DNA of 64,000 nt from Climacteris rufus (Eukaryota; Chordata; Aves; Passeriformes; Climacteridae), in assembly GCA_013398175.1 (NCBI GenBank), contig VZRZ01007703.1, forward strand, positions 1,401,069-1,465,068, written 5' to 3'. This document shows, piece by piece, positions 36,801-48,800 of the stretch (position 1 is the first letter of the stretch; the number at the start of each line of letters is the position of its first letter). The notes beneath the pieces were generated by a model, which did not search any database, was not told the origin of the DNA, and saw only the letters and a list, made by a program, of their open reading frames with translations. The position numbers were made by a program, and so were the translations under genes.

Positions 36801-39800
36801 ATACCTTTCTCTCCCTTGTGCTAGCATAGCAGTTGTTGCTGCATAGTGAGCTGGATGAGGGAAGATCTGGTTGAACAGTCCCTTTTTATGAACAGAAATT
36901 TCAGTTTCTTGCTCCAGTTCCTTGCTTAGTTGTAACCCCAGGACAGAACTGTGTGAGGATGAGGCTGCTTCATTTAACAGCAATACTGGCTTGCTACTAC
37001 TTGGTGTGAAAATATAACACTAGTATAAGCCTCAATTTGCACTTCATACCTTGTATCTTCTCCTATTCCTCATCTCCATTCTCCTACCCTTTACTTTAAG
37101 GTTACCATTTTCACTGTAACTCCCCCAAAATTCAGGGGACTGATTTTCCTTGTGTAAGAAATGAAACCAGTAGCATAAACAAAGACTGCCTCTTACATCA
37201 GACAGAGTTAATCCAAAAGTGTTTCACAATAGCAATGCCTGGGGCAAAATAATAGGGATGAAAAAAGATAAATATGTATTTGAGAGGAAAAAAGAATAAA
37301 CTGGTGATAGAATTTATCAGATTAACTAGACTATTTAAAGTAGATATTATGAGAGCATAAACATGTTAAAATCAGTACTGATAGACTAGTGACACTAAAG
37401 TTGCTGAAGATGGTAAAAGTTACTCACTTCATAAAATAGAACTTGAATTGTTCAGGGCAAGAGTTTGTGGGGCTAGAGAGTTCCCTTTGTAGGACAGAGG
37501 AAGAGAAGTTCAGGGGAGTATATCCTTGAGAGTCTGTGATATATATGCCTTTTATCTAGTTTTTAGTAAGCTTTTAATTATGTTTGCTTACATGGATACT
37601 TCATTTTCTCTTTTATATTTTATATATATTTATATGTGAAACACCTGTCTCCTATTTTCATTATTATATGTATAACTTAGGAGACTCTTATTTTTATATT
37701 TCTTTGACCTTGGTTTTTTTTAATAATCTAAGCAGTAACTTAACAAAATAGTTTTATTCTTTATAATAAATATTGTTGTAAAAGAAAAAACTCAAGTTAT
37801 AAGTACTCATTATGATTTGTACTAAGTAAGCATTAGCTTTTAAAACCAACTAAAAGAAGATTTAGCTAAATCCCATGTGTAGATCAGAGGCTATCATAGT
37901 ATTTCAGCTGAGATTTGGCTTGAGAGTCTGCAAGGCACAGATTTATAGAAAGGCTATTCAGAGGCAGCAAATGTTGTTGCACACCAACAGTACCATGATT
38001 GTGAGAAGCAACAGAAAAGATGCCAATGCTAGATATGCAGAGGGAGCAGGGATAGAAGTAAAGAGAAACTATGTTTGGAGGAGTGGTTGGCACAAATCCA
38101 TACAGGGTTTTTAGAAAATACTTTTTGCCAGAACTACAGAGAAAACTTTGTTCAAATCACCCACTTTACTCAGAAGATTTTTCAGCTATCAGGTCTCTTT
38201 CTCTGAAACATGGATCTTGCTATCTTCTAATTTTGGTCTTTTAATGCTGCTTCAGGAGGATGATCATCTTATTAAGGAAACAGCATCCAGCATTTCTGGT
38301 CATCAGCAGGGGGTGAAGAGGAAGGCTGATATGCCACTCGGGTCTCCATTGGAGCCAGGGCAAATACTAGAGAAGAATGAAGACAGTAAAGTCAAACTCA
38401 AAATCAGAGTAAGAAATGGAAATTCAACTTGCACAATATAGGGTGTTCAGAATAGCAGCAGTGGTGTCTGCTGCCTTCCCTTGAAGCTGTGTTCAAACAA
38501 AAGGCATGCTGTGTGTATGTGTGCAGCAGTTGTTGTGCTTACCTTGGCAAAATCATTTCCTATCAGATTCTTTATTGGCTGGCAAGAACTAAAGCTGACA
38601 GATAATGCTGTTGTTTGCACAGCTTCACAGTAAATTACAAAGAAGGAAAGATACTGACCTTTTTTAATTTTATTGGATTTTTATTCCTTTGCAGTGGTAG
38701 ATATCACTTCCTTTCCCTCTCACCCCCAGTTTACCTCAAAAATAAAATACTTTAAATTCTGTTTAGTGATGGTTTTTATGAGGTATTAGCATCTGCTTAT
38801 TTTTTTTCCTGATATCTTAGTTCTCAAACTCTCAAGAGGAAGAGGAAATTGATATGGACACAGTTCATGACAGCCAAGCCTTTATTTACCATCATTTGAA
38901 TATGCTGGAGAGACCATCTACACCAGGTGAGAGTAACTTTATAGGCAAAATGATTGTAGTTTTTTAACTACTTCAGTTGTGGAGTGTTTTTTGCTACTGC
39001 TTATTTCCACACATACAGTGTTGGTAAGTGTTAAATGTCACTGGAATTCCAGGCACTGTGTAAAGGGTGCAAAAGAACATTTCTTTAGCTTTCAGTAGAT
39101 GTATAGATAAGTGTATTCATGTGTATTTTCACACATACCTAAGTAAGACAAGTATATATCATGCTTATAAAAGTGAAAAGCTAAGGAATTAATAAAAGAG
39201 CACAAAGTTGAAGAAAGCAATTAGTTAAAACTTCTTTTGCCATAGGTGTCGTTTTAAAAATAATTTTGAAAATATAGCAAGACTCTTCAGGTAAATAAAC
39301 TAATCAAATATTCATGATTTATAATTTAACATTAGCAATTAAAAAATGTACAGACCTCAAATGTATTTAAAAGGGCTTTTTAAAGTTGAAAAGGTTGCAT
39401 CTGTGAGTAAAATTGTTTCATTTCAAGCACTTCCTTTCTTTTACTATTCTTAGTATCTATTTTCATACAATACTTGACAAAATTATTCTCAAAGCAGAGT
39501 GTTTCTTAGAAACCTTAAGACAGGCTGAACTTCATTGATGAACTTCTACCTTCTTTGCTTTCTGTCACTAGTAAATATATTCAGAGGTTAGTCTCATTTT
39601 CTCTAAATATTTTACCACATTTCTAAAGTTCCAGAATGTGCCAGTGGAGCTAAGCTGAGGTCGTGTGACAATGTACCAAACATTTTGAGGGCTCTTTGGT
39701 GCAGATCCAGAACAAGGTTTCAGGGTTGCAGTACTGCATTGTGTAAAAGTGAAGTTTTTGGCTCTAAAAGCAGAATTCAGAGTAATTACCTTCTTGCTTG

Positions 39801-42800
39801 TTTTTCTGTTTTTATCCAGTGACTGCCTAGTGTGGAACAGAAGTAGCCCTTAGCAGCAGGATCTGGAATGTTGCTTCCATCCTGAGCTGCCCTAGGTCCT
39901 GAGCTATGGTGACAGGTGACCTCACCTGCTTTCTCTGGGACCTGGGAATTTAGGGGTCCCATTTAGGAGAAGGGCTGGTGGGTGCTCCTGCCCTGAGAAT
40001 CCTTCTGGGGCTGGTGCCTTGGTGCCAGTGGTGCAGAAGCTGTAGGCTCATACTCCTTTAGGGCCTAGGACATAACATTTTTCCTTCCTTGGCAGATGCT
40101 CCAGCCACTAAGAGGGTTTGTTTCTTTCTTTTATTTATTTTTTTTTTTAGGTAACTGCTGTCACTGCTTAGCTAAGAAATCAAATTCATATGGGGACACT
40201 AAAACACAGAGAGGTCTAATTTCTGGATTCCAGATGCCTTCAGTTAACAACATGTGCCTGTACAGCCAACTCCACCAGGATGGCTTGGCTGTTAGATATC
40301 TAGAGTAGCAAAACCCACAGCTTTTTGACTTAACTTCAGCAGGGTAAAGGGGCAGGCTGCATATGGGTTACTCCCAGGAATTTAGGAGCCTGTATGTGCA
40401 GAAACTTCAGTTTAAGCTTCTCAGAGCTGCTTTGAATTTTGTTCACAATGTTACGGTCAACCATCACATTTTCTGTTATGGCAAAGAATGATGCATCCAG
40501 GGCATGCAAGTGCAAAGCTGATCCTCTGAGGATTAGTATTTATAACTCTTACATCATATTTTGCAACAACTTTTTTTACTGCATTTACACACTGTATGCA
40601 ATATAAAGTCATAAACAAAACTCTGCCAAATACTTCACCAGTAGGGCTTAGGGGACCCTCTGTGTGCCAGCCCTGTGCTCTGGGACTGTTGTGGATGAAG
40701 TTTGGGCCAGAGGTCAGAAAGGGTAAGGTTGGACCAAGAGTGCAGTAGTGGCCAGTGGTGCTTTTGTAGACCTACAGCAGGCACAAGCTACTTTTAGTTT
40801 CACTTGTGGCCTGAGTGACTTTCTCACCTCTGTTGAGACATTCAGCAGACTGTAACACATTTTCTTTCCTGGGTAATAAATGCTGGGTTTTGCACCAGAA
40901 TTCATTTTAAGTAGTAAGCCTTTGAAAAGCATTATTTTGAAACACTTCAGATTATTTTATTCTTCTTTTTGGTTTGTGTGGTTAGAAGCAGTTCCACTTC
41001 ACGTATCCTTTGCTTCTAAAATTTCACCTGTTTCTTATTCATGGCACTTCTCTTAAAAGCAAAAGTGTATGAATTACAGACTGAGTAAATAAAGATAGTT
41101 CAATCTTTAGGAAATGGTATACTTCTGAGAAGAAACAGATGGAGAAAAATAAAAGTATACATAAACAAAATTTTTCACACATAGGAGTGTTCTGTTTTAC
41201 AAAGGAATCTCAGGGCCTATGAGGTTTTGCAACAATGACAGAGGATGGGTGCATTTCAGGGAGTGATTATTGTGCAATAGATTGAGAGCAGGTCCTGAAA
41301 TGGTCTCAGTATCTTGTCAGTAAATCTGTCTCAGTTCTGTGACTTGTACTTGGAAGGAGTGAGCTCTTAGTCCATCAGTTTTCCTCCACCAGCTGTGGGT
41401 TATGTCCCCACATGTCACATGAAGTGTTAGGTCATCAGCCAAGCACAGCATGCAAAAAGCAGCTGCCAGGAGGAAGTTCATGTTGGGTCCTGTTGTATCT
41501 GTGGGTTTTTTGCTGGATTGTTGGGTTGTTGTTTTGGTTTTTTTACACTTCCCACAACAGCCCAAATGATAATTTGGATTTGTTCAAGTTGATGTAACCC
41601 CTCTAAAGCCAAGAAAATACTAATTTTCTTTAAAAGTTGGGGGTGGGGGGAGGGGATGTTTTGGTATGGTTCTGCCCATGGATGTGAAAGGTTAGGGCTG
41701 AGGCAATAAAAAAAGATTTTTAATACAACTCTTGCAGCATTACAGGTTTCAGTGTTCTAATTACAGCACCTGTCCTAGTTCATATAGAAAATAAATGTTT
41801 CAAGTCTTACTAAAGCATTCTAACTATGGTAGTAGTACTGTGGACTCTGGAAGTTATAAGGGAGTCTAAGCATTTTATCAAGAAATTATTGAACCAAACA
41901 TCAGTTGTGAACTGTGTGAAGAATGCTGTTATGATCATTACTCATCTGCCCTTAGGACTAGAAACTTGGTAGCCTCCTTTGAGCCTCCAAAGCTGTGCAA
42001 GGTCACATTTCTAATCAGAACAGATTTTATTTCCTAATCATCAAGAATATTAGGAACGTTCCCTTCAATCTTAAGATAAAAGAATTTTAAGATCAGATTT
42101 TGTGTAAGCAACAGATTTGAACTCTCAGACTATAAGGTGAATTGTCAGGCTTTGTTGACTTCTGTGAAATCAGATAAAGATACCTTCTTTAATATTTCAC
42201 TCATCTGAAAGTACAATACATCAGAAGTAACCTTCAAAAGGTTCTGATGTATCTGTCAGTGATTATTGATTGGCCTGGGCTTTTCTGCTTCCAAAATAAA
42301 TGCCTGGCTGTAGGCTGTGATCTGCCAGTGAAGTTACATGCCATTATGGCTCATCACTGATAAATACTTAATTAAACTTCTCCCAACTAGTTTTGATGGC
42401 TTTAAAGTTAACAAAAAGCAGTATCCAATTCTCTCTTTATTTCTGCAAAGGAAAGAAAAATGAAACACAATTATGTATGTTCTCTTTGTGCACTGGCAGT
42501 CCTTTTTCTGATCACATTCAGAGGCAGTGGGCTTTGAGGACACATCCTCAAAGAGCATTCAGACTCAGGTCAGACAGATTCTTGGCCATTCTCTTAATCC
42601 TTTTGCAGTTTTCCAGAATAATCAAATTGGAAATTGCCACTGCTGGCTTTGGAGGTCTCCCTGTTTACTGTGTAGTTGTACAAGAAACTTTGGAGGTCTA
42701 GACCACACTCATAGTGTTGATGGGGTTGTGGTCTTGTTTATCATAGTTACTACCTGCACTTTCAGGAAGCTATGATTTGCCTGGATTGACTTTTTTCTGG

Positions 42801-45800
42801 AACAGTTTGAAACTGGGCATAGTGCATATGCCACAGTATAATATAAACTACTGCAGTTATTATATTTAAACAGTACATTTACAACAGCAGATCCAAGCCT
42901 GAGGTGCAAATCACTGCACTTGGAGTGTGGATGCAGGAGGAAATAGGAATTCAGTCCAAACTGTGTGAAAAGCCCAGTCCTCTGCAGATCTGCAGTTACC
43001 CAAGGTAGCTGTAAGTGCACCAGTACCTCAAGGTCCAGCCATTAGTGGCTCTCTGCCAAAAAGTGCTATGGAAACACCAGCACAGGCAAATACATAAATG
43101 AACACTTGGATATCAGGACACCAGTGACAATGATGGCTTTTTGCTTTACTTTCTAAGGAGGTGAAAGTTGACACAACAACATATAATATTGATATAGTAT
43201 CTGTTGCACTTTATTACCCAAGATATAACTGTTTCCAAACTGGTAACTCATAGCCTTTGAGGTTCTGTAGACAAATTTGCCTCGCTGAAATAGTGTGTGG
43301 TTAATTGCAAACTTCACAAGGAAGGGTATTTTCCATGCTTTACACTAAAATAAAGCAAGCAGCTTTAATAGAAACACAAGCCCTGCAGATAGTGACAACA
43401 TAAATGAGAATTGCATTAGTGTGTGGCTGCCTTGTGTCAACATTATGATTTAATAAAAACAACGTAATACCGTAGCTGTGACTGTCTCTGAGAAAACAAC
43501 TAATCAGTCTCAAATCTAGAGGATGAATAAGGCTAGCAGGTTTTCAAGTGAACTACCTGAAACTGTCAAAAGCACAAAGTATTCTGAATTGGCTTGATGA
43601 TTTAAATGTTTTTTTTTTCTCAGATAGGGATTTCACTAGAATGTCCTAGAGTATTAAAATAAACGTGGTAAAATAACACCACGGTTAAGCTATTTCAGTG
43701 TAAGTATAAGGCAATACAGTGGTTAAATGAAAGTCAAATGAGGAAATTAATAAAATTTTTACCAGTTAAAAGAGTATTTTAGTTAAAACACCAACTTGTC
43801 TATACAATACTTGTAATACCTTTAATATAAGGAATTATCTGTCTGGTTTTAAATTCCACAAGTCAAATGAATCTGTAAATTGCAACTAGTTAAAGTTTAT
43901 ATTGGAGCCAAATCAACTGATTGACTTAGCACATCCTCAGAAAACTTTTGGCTGGTTTTATTTTTTTTAACCAGACCTTTGCTTCTCACCCTCAAACTTT
44001 AAATTTTGTCCCACAGACTTTAAAAGAGCACTCTTCTCGAGAGAAAATTGATAACCTTTTTCAGAGATATATAATTTGAAAATTCTGCTTCTTTAGACTA
44101 ATTACAGGACATTGCATTCTGGAAACTTGAAATAATTTATGCTTGGTGAGTTTTTCTATGTACTTTGTTGGTGGTTCAACAGATGCATAAACACAGCATT
44201 AAATTAAAAAATAGTGTGTCTTGGGTGTTTCCAGGGTAACACTAAAAGGAAAAGAAGAAATAAGGAAAAACAGGATAATTTTGAAACAGTTTTTACAGTC
44301 TTTTCCATTCTTGGAGTGTTTTCTCTTTAGGGAAAATGCTAAGCAGAGATGCAGTTGTGCTGCTAGGCAAAGAGAGTGCATTGTGTTTCTCCTTGGTAAG
44401 CTTTCTTTGGGTTCTGGGAGAGGCACATCGAGTGCTTGGGTGCTTGTGTTGGTGTTCCCCTCTTCCCAGAGCTCATCTGTGTCAGGTTTTGGAGCACCAG
44501 CCTGTCCTTGGGACCCATGGGCCTCAGCCTTTGCTATGATTTGTCAACTTGGTTTCTCCCTCTCTGATGTTTGAATAAATCAAGGTGCAAATGGGGTAAT
44601 TTCAAACAGGTGTCAATTTGTACAAATCCTGTCATGCAGACAAACAGGGGCTGTAAGTTTGTGGCATCCCACTCTCTTCACACAAAATCAGAAACAGAGG
44701 AGGGACCGTGTCAAAGATCTCATGAAAGATCTCATTGGCATGTTAAAGTCTCAAGTTGTATGTATTTTCAAACTGCAAAAGTTCAATAATAAAATAGGAG
44801 AAAATTAGGTAAAACACTCTACCCAACAACATAGTTCAATGTTAATGCACCAATGAGCCTTAGAAAGAAAAAACTGAAGTGAACAGGGTGTTAGAATTAC
44901 CTGACAGCAGTTTGTATTATGACAGAAAATGTTACTTTAAAGTTCATCAGGATCTAAATCCCTTTAATTTTAAAACTAAGCTACGAGATCTATGTTTTCA
45001 TATTTTATTCTCTCTCACAACATCTACATCATTTGTATTTGTCCCTGTGTCAATTGGTACACAAAGTTTCTGATCTTTCTCCCATGGGATCATAATCCTG
45101 TCTAATTTTAAACACCTACCCAACTAGCTGGAACACCACAAAGCCAATAATTACATTGGAATCTCCACATCCTAAACAGAAGGCCATCCATGTGGATAGA
45201 CACATGTATGTGCATTTTCTTCCAAGGAATGCTGCTAACCACTTCAGAAGTGAGCTTATTGTGTGTTTCTGTGCTTTGAGAAACACAGGTTTCAGTCCTG
45301 CTCTCTCTGCCAGAAAGAAGTGGGTTCCCTGCAGGAAGAGGGAGTGCTCTGTGCCTCCTTACATCAGTCCTGCTACCCCCATTGATGAGAGGATGATGAT
45401 ACTGCCCTGTAAGGCAGTTTTTGTTTAGCCTTGCTTTCCTTAACTATGCTTGGTGTGTTCCTGGCACAGGCTTTTAAGTAGATATTAATTTAATTAAAAG
45501 GGAGAAAAGAAATGGTTCTGCACAGTTTACACTGAATTTTATGCATGTAAATGTGTAACATTTTTGATGGAGCTTTTATAGGTCTGTCCATTTTAGCACA
45601 CAACTCAGTTGGGTGGTTTGTGTTCAATCTTTTGGGGCCATCATTCAGGATCAATATATTTGATTCCTGATTTCAAAGCGCTCTTAACAGTAGGAGGAAA
45701 TTTTCCAAATAGCTCTTATTTTTATAAATTAACACCCAACAGATTAGAGTCATCATTGACCTCTATGAAGTATGTGTACTGGCTCAGTAGAAGCAGTTTT

Positions 45801-48800
45801 CTAATTACATTATAGAAGTTTTCTAATTACATTCTTTCATGCCTTACTGAGGTCTTTTCCATATTACCAATATTGACTGTCTCCTTAAGTGTCAGCAGCC
45901 CCTGAGTTGCAGTAGGATCCCATTTCTCTCCTTCCTGAAGATCTTCCTGCCTCTCTAGGTGGTCACCACCACCCTTTCAATCCTGTTGGCTTAAACTACT
46001 ATTGTATTTGCTCCCTAACTTGCTCCAGTCAATGGTGTTTCATTGCTTTAACAAACAGATTTTTTTAATAACCCATCTGAAATAATTAACAAGGTCGTAA
46101 TACTGACTATTGCCTTAGCAGAGCTGGTAGTTCAGTAAACTGCAGCAAATTTGTCCAAGTGACAGGTAGTGTAACAGAGTCTGTTTGCTTGCATCCTCAG
46201 TCTTCACTTGACACTGCAGCTACATCATCCCTGCAGACTTAAGCCAGTGTTTTTATACCAGCCCTGGGTTTAAATTTTTAAAGTTCAGGGACTTAGCTTT
46301 GGTTTGAGGTTGTTACAAATGTAGTGTCTAGACTTACAGATTTAGTTTCCATATAAAAATAACTCCATCATTTGGAACTAATGAAGCTGTGAAGTTTTAA
46401 GAGTTTATGTCATATTGTGTGGGTTTTTTCTTTTATTTGAATTTGACTTGAGTTTGCCCTGTGTATTTTAATGTATCGTGTGCCTGTAGCTTGAGAACAC
46501 ATGAGAATGCTTTCTGTACTTTAGGTAATCTTTTGTACATTTTCTGTACAACCAGCCAGTGGCTTTCAGGCTTTTTGCCAAGACCTTTATTTCTGTGTTA
46601 CCAGGAGCTCTGTTTGTATCACTGCCACGGTTCCCCTTTAAATACTGCAGCCTATTTTAACAGTGTCCAATACTGCCTGCTTTGGTTTTCTGAGGTACAG
46701 CCTCCACCCTTTCCTTTTCTAATGGCCTGAGTCAGATATGCTCTTTTTTCCACTATTGTGTCTTCTGTTTAATGACTGGTTTTATATCCTTGCAACTGCT
46801 AAATAAAGTAGTCTAAACACTTTAGAGGAAGGAGCTCAGGTTCTGGGGATATGTTTAGATACAAGTAGGAATTCATTTAAAAATTGTAATTGGAAATCAT
46901 GATATAATTAGTCATATATCGTGATATAATTAGTTATATCATGAAGCAGTCTTGTACTTTTTTGCATCAAATGCAGTATGCTTGCACACTGTCTTCATTG
47001 TTGAGAATGGCTCCAGAAAACAATGTAAAAAAGTGGTAGTAACTATGCATTGAAGTCAGCAGGTAGAAGTTGGAATTGGTGTGTGTATCTTCTACCTGCC
47101 GTAAGAGACAGAAAAAAGTAAAGTTGTGAGTTCTAACAATAAACTTTTGCATTGCTAACATGAGCTTACTGCTGCGTAGTTTTGATTAAATAAAACTTAA
47201 AGCTTTTAAAAATACTTTTGTATTAGAGATTTTAAGCTTATAGGACGCTGTTGTGCTCTAGACTCCTTCATAACCTTAGCAGAATTTTGTATTGCACAAT
47301 ATTCCTATCTTGTGGTTCAGACCAAACATACTTCTAGAAAGACATAATTTTGCTGTTTCAGACTTCAAGCAGACGAAATTCCACCATGTCCAATAATTAG
47401 TCATTGATTATCCTCACTATAAAAATGTTTTGTTTCTATTCCAACTTCTGAGCACTTCATATATATGTAGATTTTGTTTTTTCCAGGCATATTTAGAAAT
47501 AAACAAACAAACAAAACCCAGAACAGCTGTACCATCTAGAAACTTTCCTATATATGTGCATGATTAAATGAGTCCTTCATGTTTTGGGTAAGGCCAGAAA
47601 GGAATGCATGGAAATGGTTTCAATACTTGGTTATCATACTACAGGGAGCTGTCTCTTTAGACTTCCAGGTATCATTACCATAAACAAATCATTATTGCCT
47701 TTAGAGACAGAAAACCAACCAGCCAAACAAAAAAAGATACTGGAAAATAAATGTGTTTATTTTGTAAATTTCTTGTTATTTAATGGAGGTATTTTCACCA
47801 AAAACTGGAAGATAAAAAAAAACTTGTTTAAAGTAGCTATGAAGAAAATCCATTTTAAGTAAAATTTAGAGGATTAGTTGCATTCAAAACCCTCCTAGTG
47901 TTTTTCTACATTTATCTAGTTGTGAAAGCATTCTTGCAATGTGAGTGATTTGATTCAATTTCTGCCTAAAGGAATCTGAGTCTTCCTACCTTCCAGGCGT
48001 TTCCACTCTAACAATGTTATCCTTGAATACTGTCCTTTAATTCCCTACTGTTGAAGCTATTGCAGTCTGTCTGAAATAATGAAATATTAAATGAGCCAAA
48101 GAGAGAATGAGAAAGTCATTCCTGAATTGAGATGTCATGGATCATATTTACTTCCTCAGGTTCAGATACCAGGCTTGCTCAATATATAACTAGTTCTAGT
48201 GTACTTGAGAAATACACATTGACAAAGATGGTGTAATTATATTTATTGGTATTTGGTTTTATTTAAGAAAAAGCTTTGTATAATATTTCAAATAGTCTAA
48301 ATTGGTTATAAGAGGCAAATTTTAGAAAATTCAGTTTAATTCTTCACTATCAAAAGGTTTGTATGTTCTTACAGGGAGCTTTAGCTCCTGACTAAAGACA
48401 GTTCACATCCTGAAAGCACACTTCAATGTATGCCACTTTTGCACTTCATATCAAAATTTTCACAAGCAGTTACATTTGCATTATTCATGGTATAGTGGAC
48501 TTCCTACTCTATTTTAAAATGAATTTCAGGAAGCTAGTATGACTTGCAGTTTCTTAGGGAACTTTACAGTTCCTGGTTGTCTGGGATACTTTTATGCTGT
48601 TGAGGAAGGAAGGACAATCTTTAAAAATTTTTGGTAGTATGGGAACTTTAATGGCATGTTCACACCCTTCTCTGAAGCTAAATGGTACAAGTATCATAAC
48701 AGATTCTGTGTTTACATGTCTAAATGATAATGAAGGCTTTATCTAATATTTCAGAATTTCTTATGTTTGGAAACAATGCAAGTTAAGCTTTTACTAATCC

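Noticed and set aside
40647..40722. Possible exon between tag and gtaagg in the last intron
   Set aside because: The splice-like ends look plausible, but the translation does not resemble TAF2, and adding it is not needed for a continuous frame.
44221..44574. 117-codon + strand open frame in the last TAF2 intron
   Set aside because: No homology that I know and no phase-compatible splice sites that would place it in TAF2.
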